A stretch of 64,000 nt of DNA from Secundilactobacillus pentosiphilus (GCF_002217985.1 NZ_BCMI01000013.1:1-64000); one strand, 5' to 3'. Numbered from the stretch's first letter, positions 19,554 to 29,313 are shown. Made by a program: numbers and translations. The notes: a model not told the origin generated them from the sequence alone.

Positions 19554-19931
19554 AAAAAAGCCCTCTTGAACTGATTAACAGCTCAAGAGGGCGACAATAT
19601 CGCGGTTCCACCTCTAATTCGACTACTGCTTACGCAGCAATCCTCACAAAGTTTATTAATGAAATTAAAAAGTCCTCTTAGCAATTAAGCCAAGAGGACG
19701 ATAATTTCGCGGTTCCACCTCTGATTCGCTGACTGCTCACACAGCCAACCTCAGTAAGTTTATATAATAAACTTCAGCGATAACGAGCTTACCGGAGCTT
19801 TCCTACTTCGTTCAGAAAGTCAACTCCCAGATGTGATTCATCAAGCTTAAATACCCGGTTCTCATCTGCGCGGGTTCTCTGATTAACTAAACTTAACTAC
19901 TAGTCTGATCAACGTTTGTTTTATTAGATTA
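19554..19931 (-). promoter_or_regulatory. T-box leader with a duplicated antiterminator/terminator module
   Basis: The transcript has a Stem I region (AGAGA, apical loop, GAAUCACAU), then a T-box AGGTGGAACCGCG (19708-19720) with terminator 1 (19666-19699). A second copy of the same T-box sequence (19601-19613) follows with terminator 2 (19554-19592). About 95 bases are repeated, including the hairpin before each T-box. Using the register GAA-N-XXX that gives AUG in the methionine leader of this window, the specifier is CAC (histidine) at 19833-19835. This matches the known T-box control of a histidine ABC system (HisXYZ) in Lactobacillales. The variable T-box base is A in both copies, which would pair with a U73 discriminator rather than the C73 usual for tRNA-His, so the specificity is not certain. 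Confidence 0.85.
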
Positions 19932-19937
19932 ATTCTC

Positions 19938-19965
19938 ATTATATCTTAAATAAGTTCCTTGTCAA
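19938..19965 (-). promoter_or_regulatory. Promoter of the T-box ABC operon
   Basis: Minus strand: perfect -35 TTGACA (19960-19965), 16-base spacer, perfect -10 TATAAT (19938-19943). It starts 20 bases after the minD stop codon and no terminator is visible between them. Confidence 0.85.
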
Positions 19966-19985
19966 CTCTCATTCGGAAATTACTG

Positions 19986-20789
19986 TTAGCCGCGAGAAAA
20001 CCAGTGCGTAATTTTGGACCAAAGACCGGTTTTTGGCTGCTGAATTTTCATTAACGGCACTGTCTCGCCTTCCAAACGACGGGCAATGTCGCGATAACAG
20101 CGGCCTGCTGGGTTCTCAGACTCCAAAACAATGGGTTCCCCACGATTAGAAGTAGCAATCACTTCGTCATCATCCAAAACGATGCCTAGCAGCGGCAAGC
20201 CAAGGTGATGCGTAATCTCATCTACATCCATGGCCTCACCGTCAGCCATCATATGTCCGCGAATTCGGTTAATAATCAGGTGTGATTCTTCTTTGAGCGG
20301 ATTCTTCTCTAATAAGCCGACTACCCGATCAGCATCACGAACTGCCGATATTTCCGGCGTAGTTACAATAATGGCAGCATCGGCACCCGCAACCGCATTA
20401 AGAAAGCCCTGTTCAATTCCGGCTGGACAATCAATTAAAACGTAGTCGAATTCTTCTTTCAGTTCATCTACGATGGCTTTAGCTTGGTCTTCAGTAAGCG
20501 CTGTTTTATCCGTGTTCTGTGCGGCTGGCAGCAAGTATAGCTGATCATCGAACCGCTTATCCTTAACCAAGGCCTGTGCCAATTTGGCACGGCCTTCCAC
20601 GACGTCAACAATGTCAAAGATAATTCGGTTATCTAAGCCAAGGATAACGTCCAGGTTTCTAAGGCCAATATCTAAATCGACCAAGCAGACCCGCTTGCCC
20701 ATTAACGCCAGGGCGGTTCCAATATTGGCACTTGAAGTTGTCTTGCCGACCCCTCCCTTACCAGAGGTGATTACAATTGATTTTCCCAT
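19986..20789 (-). CDS. minD: Septum site-determining ATPase MinD
   Basis: MinD recruits MinC to the membrane to block septa near the poles. The 267-residue protein has the deviant Walker A motif GKGGVGKTT (residues 9-17), the switch DLDIGLRNLD and a C-terminal amphipathic segment (GLWSKITHWFSRG) for membrane binding. It follows minC by five bases at the end of the mreBCD-minCD run. No MinE or DivIVA gene is in the window. Confidence 0.96.
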   Translation of the reverse strand: MGKSIVITSGKGGVGKTTSSANIGTALALMGKRVCLVDLDIGLRNLDVILGLDNRIIFDIVDVVEGRAKLAQALVKDKRFDDQLYLLPAAQNTDKTALTEDQAKAIVDELKEEFDYVLIDCPAGIEQGFLNAVAGADAAIIVTTPEISAVRDADRVVGLLEKNPLKEESHLIINRIRGHMMADGEAMDVDEITHHLGLPLLGIVLDDDEVIATSNRGEPIVLESENPAGRCYRDIARRLEGETVPLMKIQQPKTGLWSKITHWFSRG

Positions 20790-20794
20790 CTTTG

Positions 20795-21457
20795 TTAGCC
20801 TCCCATTTGGTGATAAATCCTCGGATTAATCGTTTTTAAATCACTTAATTGACCATATTCCAATACGTGCAGGTCGTTAACGTATGCAACTGTCTGACTG
20901 CCTTCAACCGGCTGATCAGCTTCCACAATACTAATTTGTTCACCAATCCGAACTTGTTGTGCGTGCTGCAGATCACCAATCACAACTTTATCTTCACCAC
21001 TTGGATAGCCAGCTTGCAGAATGCCAAACACCGACCCCAAGACGTAAATATTGCCGGTAGTTAATAGGCGGCCGCCTTCGTTGATCAGTCCCAGGTACAA
21101 AACATCACCCTTTAACTCCAGCGTCTGTCCGTTACGAATCGTCTGGGTTGCGAGATGAACATTGTCCTGCTCCTTTAAATGAATGGCATCTTTAATGGTA
21201 ATCACATCTGGAATCACCTTATGAATCTGAAAATGATCATAATCACTAAAAATCTGTTCCAATTGTTTATTCTGCTCAGCAGTCAATAACCGGCGATTAC
21301 TGAGCACATCAAAACTGATCTGACTAGTGGCATTGGAATCGGCCGCTAAGTTATCCAGAAGCTCCCTAAGCGCCTCCTGGATTTCTTTAAAACTTGCCGC
21401 TTGATCCAATACAAGTTGATACCCATCCTGATTACCGCGTAACACTACAGCTTGCAT
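20795..21457 (-). CDS. minC: Septum site-determining protein MinC
   Basis: MinC inhibits FtsZ polymerisation. The 220-residue protein has a weakly conserved N-terminal domain (1-100) and a C-terminal beta-helix domain with the family motifs GGRLLTTGNIYVLGSVFGILQAGYPS and IGEQISI. It lies directly downstream of mreD (15 bases) and upstream of minD, so it is probably translated from the same mRNA. Confidence 0.93.
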   Translation of the reverse strand: MQAVVLRGNQDGYQLVLDQAASFKEIQEALRELLDNLAADSNATSQISFDVLSNRRLLTAEQNKQLEQIFSDYDHFQIHKVIPDVITIKDAIHLKEQDNVHLATQTIRNGQTLELKGDVLYLGLINEGGRLLTTGNIYVLGSVFGILQAGYPSGEDKVVIGDLQHAQQVRIGEQISIVEADQPVEGSQTVAYVNDLHVLEYGQLSDLKTINPRIYHQMGG

Positions 21458-21472
21458 ACTCCCGACCCCTTT

Positions 21473-21997
21473 TTAATTCTTCAAACGATTGAACAGCCAT
21501 TGCACTGGAAAGTACAGTATCACGTAAGCTGCCAAATTATAGGCTAGCGTTGGTGCTAACGAATCAACCATCATATCCGTGAATGATGCGCTGGTCATAT
21601 GAACGACCAAATTACCGAAGTAGCTCAGGGTGCAAATGACCGTAATATCAATGAAATAAACCAGCAAACCACTTAAAAAGTTGATTGGAAAAGCCTTATA
21701 ACAAGCCTTTGTCAGTGCAATCACAATTGGAAAAACAAACACAAAGATACCCCAAATACCCGTGTAATAAACATCAAATAGGCCACCTGCAATAGCCGCC
21801 CAGATACCAAGCGGAATCTGAAGATTATCCTCAAAGAAAACGGCAAAGACCAGCCATAAAACAACCAAATAGCTGCTCATAGCATACGGTACGCTAAAAA
21901 GCTGCCGTGGGAATGCTGCTCCCAAGACGCCATCGAAGTAAAAGAACAGGAACAACCCAATTGGAAAGCCGTAACGTAATTTAGTTACTCGTAACAT
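21473..21997 (-). CDS. mreD: Rod shape-determining protein MreD
   Basis: This 174-residue integral membrane protein has about five hydrophobic segments and is a partner of MreC in the elongation machinery. The start at ATG 21997 is chosen because AAGGAGG lies six bases in front; the longer frame overlaps the end of mreC. Sequence conservation in this family is low, so the call rests on hydropathy, length and position between mreC and minC. Confidence 0.9.
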   Translation of the reverse strand: MLRVTKLRYGFPIGLFLFFYFDGVLGAAFPRQLFSVPYAMSSYLVVLWLVFAVFFEDNLQIPLGIWAAIAGGLFDVYYTGIWGIFVFVFPIVIALTKACYKAFPINFLSGLLVYFIDITVICTLSYFGNLVVHMTSASFTDMMVDSLAPTLAYNLAAYVILYFPVQWLFNRLKN

Positions 21998-22007
21998 AAT
22001 TGCCTCC

Positions 22008-22871
22008 TTAATTGGTTGTTTGAGCTTGTCGAATAGCAACGGTCACGGCACTCAATTCAGATAAGTTCGTGGCTGGTTTGATTGAAATTTTAGACGCTAA
22101 CCCGTAATTATCGGTCCCAGTGCTTACCACGGTACCAACGAAGAGCCCGGCTGGCATAACGCCACCCAAGCCACTAGTTGAAACTTTGTCACCCTTCTCA
22201 ATCTTTGTCTTCGAGGTGACGTTACCCATTTCGATAAGATTCTTATCACGGTTATAGCCTGAGACAATTCCGTGAACATTCTGACCAGCTTTATTCGCAA
22301 TTGTCACGGCAAACCGGTTAGCCGATTCACTGCTGTTTGAAAGCAGTTCAACTTTACTATTAGTCCGATTGACCTCAGAAATTCGGCCAACGATTCCTGA
22401 ACCCGATAGTACCGGCATATTCTTCTTGATTCCGGCTGCACTACCCTTATCGATGATCACTTGATTCTGCCAAGCAGAAGGTGTACGCGCAATGACGGTA
22501 GCGTTGACCGGTGAATAGTCGGTCAGAGAATGGGCCAGCTTAAGCTCTTTCTTTAATTTTTTATTTTCTTGATTAACGGCTTGATCATGAACTTTAGTCT
22601 GTGCCAGTTCTTGGACTTGGCCTTTAAGCCGCTGATTTTCCTGATAGGTATTCATTAAATCGGAAAAACCAGTAACCGATCCCTTCAGGCCACTAACAGG
22701 CCAGGCAACGACACGGTTAACTAAACCAACAACATCGTTACCAAACTGTTGAATCATAGGCGGTGTCGAACGTTTGTTGCGGATGGCAACAGAGACACTC
22801 ATTAACCCAAAACTGACAATTAGACAAACAATCACAATCACTAATCGTCGGTTTGAAAAGAATTTATTCAT
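22008..22871 (-). CDS. mreC: Rod shape-determining protein MreC
   Basis: The 287-residue protein has one N-terminal membrane helix (residues 9-28), a coiled coil (about 68-105) and an extracellular beta domain with the motifs VIARTPSAWQNQVIIDKGS and GLGGVMPAGLFVG. The start at ATG 22871 has CTGGAGG seven bases before; the longer frame has no ribosome binding site. A hairpin and a 238-base gap separate it from mreB, so mreCD-minCD expression may be partly uncoupled from mreB. Confidence 0.95.
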   Translation of the reverse strand: MNKFFSNRRLVIVIVCLIVSFGLMSVSVAIRNKRSTPPMIQQFGNDVVGLVNRVVAWPVSGLKGSVTGFSDLMNTYQENQRLKGQVQELAQTKVHDQAVNQENKKLKKELKLAHSLTDYSPVNATVIARTPSAWQNQVIIDKGSAAGIKKNMPVLSGSGIVGRISEVNRTNSKVELLSNSSESANRFAVTIANKAGQNVHGIVSGYNRDKNLIEMGNVTSKTKIEKGDKVSTSGLGGVMPAGLFVGTVVSTGTDNYGLASKISIKPATNLSELSAVTVAIRQAQTTN

Positions 22872-22977
22872 GATCGTCCTCCAGTGATTGGAGAGTGGGC
22901 CGACCAAATCGACCCGTTCTCTTTCTACATTATGCATACATTAAAAAGCGCGACATTTTTCCAGATTGCCTGTAAGT

Positions 22978-23020
22978 AAATAATTCCGTATGTTCTGAAA
23001 ATGAACATACGGAATTATTT
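22978..23020 (-). terminator. Hairpin between mreB and mreC (terminator or attenuator)
   Basis: AAATAATTCCGTATGTTC pairs perfectly over 18 bases with GAACATACGGAATTATTT around a seven-base loop. The 3' arm ends in ATTATTT, which gives only a modest U-tail, so partial termination is plausible. Confidence 0.6.
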
Positions 23021-23109
23021 GCTTACACGGCTGGAGGTGTTCTAAGTGGTTAAACACGAAAGTACCGCATTCAACAAATTTCCCAGAACTAATGCCCCAC
23101 TCCCGAATG

Positions 23110-24114
23110 CTATTTCTTTTTCATTACGTCGATGGATTTAAGTGACTCGCCAGTCCCAATAGCAACACAGTCAAGTGGATCGTTAGCAATAAAGACTGGT
23201 ACCTTAGTCGCATCCGCAATAACGTCTGGTAAATTATGCAATAAAGCACCGCCACCAGTCAAAACAATCCCGTGGTCAATCACATCAGCTGCAATTTCAG
23301 GGGAAGTTTCTTCAAGTGTTTCTTTAACTGCACCAATAATTTCTTCAACTGATTCGTGAATGGCTTCTGCAATATCTGCGGCTGAAACATCAATCGTCTT
23401 AGGCAGACCTGTAATAAGATCCCGACCTCTGATTGAAGCACCGTCATCTTCTTTAACGGCTTCCTTTGAAGCGGAACCAATATCCCACTTCAACTGTTCA
23501 GCCGTCCGTTCACCGATCAATAAATTAAAGTGCTGGCGAACGTAGGCAACAATCGCTTCGTCCAGCTTGTCGCCGGCCATCCGAATTGAACGGCTCGAAA
23601 CGATCCCACCCAGTGAAATGGTAGCAACGTCAGTAGTTCCGCCACCAATATCAACAACCATGCTACCAGTTGGATCCATAACGGGAAGGCCCGCACCAAT
23701 GGCTGCAGCAAACGGTTCCTCAAGTACGTATGCGTCACGGGCTCCCGCAACACGGGTAGCGTCAATAACCGCACGCTTTTCAACTTCCGTAACACCGCTA
23801 GGCACACAAACCATGACGTAAGGCTTACCATTAGAGGTTCCCAACGTCTTTTGAATATAATACTTCATCATTGCAACGGTCGTATCATAATCGGCAATCA
23901 CGCCATCTTTCATTGGCCGAATGGCAACGATACTTGCTGGTGTCCGACCAATCATTGCTCTTGCATCTTCACCGACTGAGACAATTTCGCCGGTTTTCGA
24001 ATTCTTGGCGACCACTGATGGTTCACGTAAAACAATACCCTTACCGTCCACGTAAACAATTGTGTTGGCCGTACCAAGATCGATACCAATGTTTTTAGTT
24101 CCTAATCCGAACAA
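23110..24114 (-). CDS. mreB: Rod shape-determining protein MreB
   Basis: This actin-like cytoskeletal ATPase of 334 residues has the phosphate-1 motif GIDLGTANT, phosphate-2 [12 protein letters not shown] and adenosine motif LTGGGALL. It is one of two MreB paralogues in the window (the other is at 47,735). The start is a TTG at 24114 ([11 protein letters not shown]), the conserved beginning of the family, with AAGGGATG upstream. It is the first gene of mreBCD-minCD. Confidence 0.96.
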   Translation of the reverse strand: MFGLGTKNIGIDLGTANTIVYVDGKGIVLREPSVVAKNSKTGEIVSVGEDARAMIGRTPASIVAIRPMKDGVIADYDTTVAMMKYYIQKTLGTSNGKPYVMVCVPSGVTEVEKRAVIDATRVAGARDAYVLEEPFAAAIGAGLPVMDPTGSMVVDIGGGTTDVATISLGGIVSSRSIRMAGDKLDEAIVAYVRQHFNLLIGERTAEQLKWDIGSASKEAVKEDDGASIRGRDLITGLPKTIDVSAADIAEAIHESVEEIIGAVKETLEETSPEIAADVIDHGIVLTGGGALLHNLPDVIADATKVPVFIANDPLDCVAIGTGESLKSIDVMKKK

Positions 24115-24178
24115 TCTGTTTCATCCCTTCATTTAGCCACAACCACTCGTTCGATTGCTTGTTAATTTGCTAGGTGTT

Positions 24179-24187
24179 ATTATACCA
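24179..24187 (-). promoter_or_regulatory. Extended -10 promoter of mreB
   Basis: Minus strand: TGG-TATAAT (-10 at 24179-24184 preceded by TATGG) with no good -35 element at 16-18 bases. Leader of about 55-60 bases. Confidence 0.5.
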
Positions 24188-24306
24188 TACCTCGAAAATT
24201 TAATAACTACTCGCCGATTAAAAGCATAACTAATTATAGGGTGGTCTGGCAAGTATTAATTTATGATTTAAAAGAAATTAAATATTACGTATCCAGCAAC
24301 GGTGAA

Positions 24307-25617
24307 TCAAGGCTCTTTAAAGAAGGCCCGAACGTCGGAAATAAAGTATAAGGACCCCGTGATCAAAAACAGATCTTCAGCTGACATCCGCTGCAAGACG
24401 GTCCCAATCGCCAATTGCCAGTTATCGATCACTTCAATGCGCTGATCATCTCGGTACTGATTGGCTAGTTCTTTCGGATCAGTGACTGCACGGGTCCCCG
24501 GTCCTTGAAAAGTGGTTAAAATCACGTGCAGATTAGGTACTGTCCGCAAAGTTGAAAGCATTTTATCGTGCTGTTTATCGGCCAGGACCCCGAACAAAAT
24601 GTAGATTTCATTGTCACTGAAACGCTGCTTTAAAAGTGCCGTTAACTCTTCGATGGCGGGCTCGTTATGGGCGCCGTCGATCACGATCAGGGGGTCCTGA
24701 TTAAGGGGTTCAAAGCGGCCGGCCCAAGTGGTCTTTGCCAAGGAACGCGCAACCTCCGACTGATTAACCTTTTGGTGGTGCTGTTTTTGATACAGGATAA
24801 ATGCGGTTAACGCACAGCTGGCATTATCTACTTGATAATCGCCGAGCATGCTGATCTTTAATCCTTTAAATAATTGATCGTTAAACTGGTAGTCGAATTT
24901 TTCCTGCCAGCCGGTCTCTGATTTAATGCGAGTCGTTACCTCGTGACCCAATCGATACAAAGCGCTCTGGTTTGAGTCAGCCGTCCTTTCAACCACCTGC
25001 ATTGCCGAGTCCGGTAACCGGCCCGCCACAACTGGCACCGCTGGCTTAATTATACCGGCTTTTTGAGCAGCAATTTCCGGTAACGTATTCCCCAATATTT
25101 TCATGTGGTCGAACCCAATCGTTGTGATGACAGAAACGGCTGGTGTAAACACGTTGGTTGAATCCAACAAGCCGCCAATTCCAACCTCAACCACGGCCAC
25201 ATCAACTCTAGTCTTAAAGTACAAGAACATCATTGCGGTTATAATCTCAAACTCGGTGGGTCCGCCTTCCGGGTAATTAGCATCCAGGTCGGCCACAGTG
25301 GGTTGCACCCGGTTAACTAATTTGACCAGTTCTGAATCGGAAATCGGCTTGCCGTCAACCGATATCCGTTCGTTAAACCGAACTAAAAACGGTGACGTAA
25401 ACGTCCCAACTGTGTAGCCTTGAGCCATTAGCAAGTCTCTCAAATAAGCAACCGTGGACCCTTTTCCGTTCGTCCCCGCAACGTGAATTGCCGAAATTTC
25501 TCGCTGCGGATCACCGAGCAGCTCCAAGAATTTCTGCATTCGGTTTAAATGTTTGCTTTTCTTAAACTTCGTTCGACCGTGAATAAAATTTAACGCCTCA
25601 TCATAACTCTCCACCAT
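24307..25617 (-). CDS. folC: Folylpolyglutamate/dihydrofolate synthase
   Basis: FolC adds glutamate to folates to keep them in the cell. The 436-residue protein has the ATP-binding loop HVAGTNGKGSTVAYL, the family motifs TSPFLVRFNERI and GGLLDSTNVF, and DGAHNEPA in the C-terminal domain. The start at ATG 25617 is preferred over a TTG nine bases earlier, which sits one base from GGAG. It lies downstream of valS behind a strong terminator, so it may depend on its own weak promoter or on readthrough. Confidence 0.95.
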   Translation of the reverse strand: MVESYDEALNFIHGRTKFKKSKHLNRMQKFLELLGDPQREISAIHVAGTNGKGSTVAYLRDLLMAQGYTVGTFTSPFLVRFNERISVDGKPISDSELVKLVNRVQPTVADLDANYPEGGPTEFEIITAMMFLYFKTRVDVAVVEVGIGGLLDSTNVFTPAVSVITTIGFDHMKILGNTLPEIAAQKAGIIKPAVPVVAGRLPDSAMQVVERTADSNQSALYRLGHEVTTRIKSETGWQEKFDYQFNDQLFKGLKISMLGDYQVDNASCALTAFILYQKQHHQKVNQSEVARSLAKTTWAGRFEPLNQDPLIVIDGAHNEPAIEELTALLKQRFSDNEIYILFGVLADKQHDKMLSTLRTVPNLHVILTTFQGPGTRAVTDPKELANQYRDDQRIEVIDNWQLAIGTVLQRMSAEDLFLITGSLYFISDVRAFFKEP

Positions 25618-25645
25618 TCCTATCAATCTCCACTCTTCTCATTTA

Positions 25646-25681
25646 AAGAGGGGCGGAATCAATATTGATCCCGCCCCCCTT
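25646..25681 (-). terminator. Terminator of valS
   Basis: GC-rich hairpin AGGGG-GGCGG-GATCAAT with ATTGAT-CCGCCCCT followed by CTTT on the minus strand, between valS and folC. Confidence 0.75.
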
Positions 25682-25713
25682 GATTCTGAAATTTATTATA
25701 ACATGCAGAACAA

Positions 25714-28380
25714 CTACTGTTCAGCTCTTAACGCCGCTAAACGATCCTGCGTTGCTTTTAGCTTAGCTTCATTGTCCGCTTGCTTTTGACGTTCGCCTTC
25801 AACCACTTCATCGGGTGCATTGGCAACGAAGCGTTCGTTGCTTAGCTTCTTCTTTGCCCGATCAACTTCGGCTTCAAACTTCTTGATTTCCTTGTTCAGC
25901 CGTGCTGCTTCTTCGTTCAAATCAACTAACTCGGCCAGCGGCACATAGACTTCGGCATCGGTAATAATACCGGTCATGGCAAGTTTAGGTGCCTTAACGT
26001 CTGCCCCGATCTTCAATTCCTTTGGGCGAACAAACCGGTCAATGTAGTCCCGGTTAGTTTCAAACACGTGAGCTAATTCTTGATTGTCCGTCTTGATCAG
26101 CACGTCAATTTCTGAAGACATCGGTGCATTCGCTTCAGCCCGAATATTCCGAACGGCCTTGATCAGTTCAATCAAATTAGCCATTTGGGATTCTGCCTGA
26201 GCATCGTCAAATTCATCGTGGACGACCGGGTATTTCGCCGTCACTAGTGATTTACCATCGTGCGGCATCGTCAGCCAAATCTTTTCGGTAACAAATGGCA
26301 TGATTGGGTGCAGCAGACGCAGGGTCTGATCCAAAACGTAAGCCAAGATGTTTCGGGTATTAGCCTTGGCTTTTTCATCGTCACCAGTCAAGATTTCCTT
26401 ACTCATCTCAATGTACCAGTCACAGAAATCATTCCAAATGAAATCATAGAGGGCACGACCAGCTTCACCAAAGTTAAACTTGTCGAACAGGTCAGTGACT
26501 TGGGATACCGTCTTATTCAAGCGGCTTAAGATCCAGCGGTCAGCTAAGTCCCATTCACTTTCATCAGGCAGTTTAGGCGTACTCATATCACCAAGGTTCA
26601 TGATAACGTATCGACTAGCGTTCCAGATCTTATTAATAAAGTTCCAGGCCGCATCCATTTTAGTATAAGTAAACCGAATATCCTGCCCAGGTGTTGACCC
26701 GTTGGATAAGAACCAGCGCAGTGCATCGGCACCGTACTTATCAATGACATCCATCGGATCGATCCCGTTGCCCAGGGACTTGCTCATCTTACGGCCCTGT
26801 TCATCGCGAATCAAACCGTGCAGCAAGACGTGCTTGAAAGGCCGGCGACCCGTAAATTCAAGGGATTGGAAAATCATCCGTGAAACCCAGAAGAAGATGA
26901 TATCGTATCCGGTTACCAGTGTATTGGTTGGGAAGTAGCGTTTATAATCCGGCGCATCCGTATCAGGCCAGCCCATGGTTGAAAATGGCCATAGTGCACT
27001 TGAGAACCAAGTATCCAAGACGTCCTTGTCTTGTTCCCAGTTTTCAATGTCCTTCGGTGGCTGTTCATCAACGTAGATCTCACCGGTCTTCTTGTTGTAC
27101 CAGGCTGGAATCTGGTGACCCCACCAAAGTTGACGGGAAATCACCCAGTCATGAACGTTTTCCATCCAGCGCGTAAACGTTCCCTCAAACCGTTCTGGGA
27201 CGAAGTCGACTTTATCATCGCCCGTTTGATTCTTTAACGCCTGTTCTGCTAACGGCTTCATCTTAACAAACCACTGGGTTGATAACCGGGCTTCAACCTG
27301 AACCCCGGTCCGTTCTGAATGACCAACGGAGTGGACGATTGGTTCGATTGAAATCATCAAGCCTTGATCCTGCAGATCTTTAACCATGGCTTTACGCGCC
27401 TCAAAGCGGTCCAGGCCTTCGTACTTACCAGCCTTTTCGTTCATCGTAGCGTCTTCATTCATGGTATTGATCCGTTCCAAGTTATGACGGTTCCCAACCA
27501 GGAAGTCATTTGGGTCATGGGCAGGGGTGATCTTAACGGCCCCGGTCCCAAAGGCTGGATCAGCATGCTGGTCGGTAATGATCGGAATTTCACGGTTAGC
27601 AAGCGGTAAAATAACCTTCTTGCCCACCACGTCCTTGTACCGTTCATCACTGGCATTAACGGCAATGGCAGTATCACCCATCATCGTTTCAGGACGGGTA
27701 GTGGCAATTTCGATGTAGTCCTTGCCGTTTAACTTGGTTTTACCGTCAGCAAATTTGTATTTAACGTGGTAAAAGGCGCCCTTATCGTCCTTATGGATCA
27801 CCTCAATATCAGACAAAGCAGTCCGGGCTTGCGGATCCCAGTTAATGATGTATTCACCACGGTAGATCAACCCCTTACGATAAAGTTGCACGAACACTTT
27901 TTTAACGGCGTCTGACAACCCTTTATCCAAGGTGAACCGTTCACGGGAATAATCAAGCGAAAGACCAAGTTTGCCCCACTGTGTCTTAATCGTGCTGGCA
28001 AATTCATCTTTCCATTCCCAAACTTTATCGACAAACTTCTCCCGACCTAAGTCGTAACGGCTGATTCCCTGTTCCCGAAGTTTTGCTTCAACCTTTGCCT
28101 GAGTAGCAATACCAGCGTGATCCATGCCTGGCAGCCAAAGCGTGTCGTAGCCTTGCATCCGTTTTTGGCGAATCAGCATGTCTTGTAACGTCGTATCCCA
28201 GGCATGGCCTAAATGCAACTTACCAGTTACATTGGGCGGCGGAAGAACGATCGAATATGGCTTTGCTTTTTGATCCCCGCTAGGCTTGAAAAGCCCTTCT
28301 GATAGCCACTCATTGTAACGTCCCGCCTCAACAGCCTGCGGATCGTACTTGGGCGGCATTTCTGTTGTTTTATCTGTCAT
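25714..28380 (-). CDS. valS: Valine-tRNA ligase
   Basis: Charges tRNA-Val and edits mischarged threonine. The 888-residue class I synthetase has the HIGH-type motif LHLGHAW, the KMSKS motif RKMSKSLGN, the inserted CP1 editing domain (about residues 190-340), the anticodon-binding domain and a C-terminal coiled coil rich in K and E (about 815-888), all in the expected order. Expression is controlled by the T-box leader directly upstream. Confidence 0.98.
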   Translation of the reverse strand: MTDKTTEMPPKYDPQAVEAGRYNEWLSEGLFKPSGDQKAKPYSIVLPPPNVTGKLHLGHAWDTTLQDMLIRQKRMQGYDTLWLPGMDHAGIATQAKVEAKLREQGISRYDLGREKFVDKVWEWKDEFASTIKTQWGKLGLSLDYSRERFTLDKGLSDAVKKVFVQLYRKGLIYRGEYIINWDPQARTALSDIEVIHKDDKGAFYHVKYKFADGKTKLNGKDYIEIATTRPETMMGDTAIAVNASDERYKDVVGKKVILPLANREIPIITDQHADPAFGTGAVKITPAHDPNDFLVGNRHNLERINTMNEDATMNEKAGKYEGLDRFEARKAMVKDLQDQGLMISIEPIVHSVGHSERTGVQVEARLSTQWFVKMKPLAEQALKNQTGDDKVDFVPERFEGTFTRWMENVHDWVISRQLWWGHQIPAWYNKKTGEIYVDEQPPKDIENWEQDKDVLDTWFSSALWPFSTMGWPDTDAPDYKRYFPTNTLVTGYDIIFFWVSRMIFQSLEFTGRRPFKHVLLHGLIRDEQGRKMSKSLGNGIDPMDVIDKYGADALRWFLSNGSTPGQDIRFTYTKMDAAWNFINKIWNASRYVIMNLGDMSTPKLPDESEWDLADRWILSRLNKTVSQVTDLFDKFNFGEAGRALYDFIWNDFCDWYIEMSKEILTGDDEKAKANTRNILAYVLDQTLRLLHPIMPFVTEKIWLTMPHDGKSLVTAKYPVVHDEFDDAQAESQMANLIELIKAVRNIRAEANAPMSSEIDVLIKTDNQELAHVFETNRDYIDRFVRPKELKIGADVKAPKLAMTGIITDAEVYVPLAELVDLNEEAARLNKEIKKFEAEVDRAKKKLSNERFVANAPDEVVEGERQKQADNEAKLKATQDRLAALRAEQ

Positions 28381-28415
28381 CTAATCTCTCCCCTTCTTAT
28401 TTGATTGCTATGTAA

Positions 28416-28656
28416 GAAAAAAAGCACTTCATCCTAAAAATATAGGACGAAGTGCTTTTCGCGGTACCACCTAAATTGGGCTTTTAAACCCCTCTTAATA
28501 ACAATCGTTAACGGATGTCACTCCGGTCAAACTTACTGTGCGTTCAGTCTGACAGCTCGCAAGCTACTGTTGAACAGCGGTTCGAAAAGCCTTTCAGCCA
28601 AGGGCTTTCTCTCTTTGCAATACCGGTTGATCAACTCTCTTGCTCATTGCTTATAC
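28416..28656 (-). promoter_or_regulatory. T-box leader of valS
   Basis: The leader contains AGAGAG with an apical stem (AAAGCC/GGCUUU), a stem III region, the T-box AGGTGGTACCGCG (28460-28472) and a terminator (28416-28460) whose 5' arm overlaps the T-box side, followed by a run of eight T. The variable base U fits an A73 discriminator, as in tRNA-Val. A valine codon in the GAA-N-XXX register seen in the methionine leader was not found, so the specifier could not be placed. Confidence 0.85.
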
Positions 28657-28661
28657 TCGAT

Positions 28662-28690
28662 ATGATAGCCATTTTTAAGCTACTCGTCAA
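28662..28690 (-). promoter_or_regulatory. Promoter of valS, with -35 inside the end of tpx
   Basis: Minus strand: -35 TTGACG (28685-28690), 17-base spacer, -10 TATCAT (28662-28667). The -35 element lies in the last codons of tpx and the spacer spans its stop codon. Confidence 0.7.
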
Positions 28691-29189
28691 CTCTTGATGT
28701 CAATTTTTCTAGTGCTTTTAGCGCGGCAACGTAGTCTGGTTCGTTAGCAACATCAGCAACGATCTCTTCGTAAGTGATCTTGCCATCAGCATCGGCTACC
28801 AAAATTGTACGGGTCAAAACCCCCATGTTGGGTAAGTACAAATTAGTAGCGTAACCAAACGATAACTCTTCGTCAGAAAGGACTTGCAGGTTAATCACAC
28901 CTTCTGCACCGCACCAGTTCTTCTGCTGATCGATCGTATTGTTAGAAATCGTCACAAAAGTTGCATCCGGATAGTGGTCAGCCTGCTGGTTAAACTTGTG
29001 TGTTTGCGTGCTGCAGACAGGTGTTTGCAAATCAGGGACTACTGAAAGCAGCAGTGGCTTGCCAAGTAACTGTGCCAGCTTAACCTTCTCACCATTCTGA
29101 TTGAACAACTTAAACTTCGGCAATTGATCGCCAACTTGAGGCGGATTGCCTTCCAATTCAACTTCTTCGCCGTTAAATTTAACCTTCAT
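28680..29189 (-). CDS. tpx: Thiol peroxidase Tpx
   Basis: This atypical 2-Cys peroxiredoxin reduces hydroperoxides with thioredoxin. At 169 residues, the peroxidatic Cys is in TPVCSTQT (Cys59) and the resolving Cys in NWCGAEG (Cys93), the positions expected for Tpx. AAAGGAG lies upstream of the ATG at 29189. It is a single gene between the thiI terminator and valS; no terminator of its own is seen before the valS promoter. Confidence 0.96.
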   Translation of the reverse strand: MKVKFNGEEVELEGNPPQVGDQLPKFKLFNQNGEKVKLAQLLGKPLLLSVVPDLQTPVCSTQTHKFNQQADHYPDATFVTISNNTIDQQKNWCGAEGVINLQVLSDEELSFGYATNLYLPNMGVLTRTILVADADGKITYEEIVADVANEPDYVAALKALEKLTSRVDE

Positions 29190-29313
29190 AAATTAAACAC
29201 TCCTTTTGGGTGCAACTATAGCTTAAATCTACAGCGTCAGACTCAAAAAAGCAAGCGTATTCGGTGTTTACTTCACACTTTAGGACACCACTTATCCGGC
29301 TATCAAAACTCAC

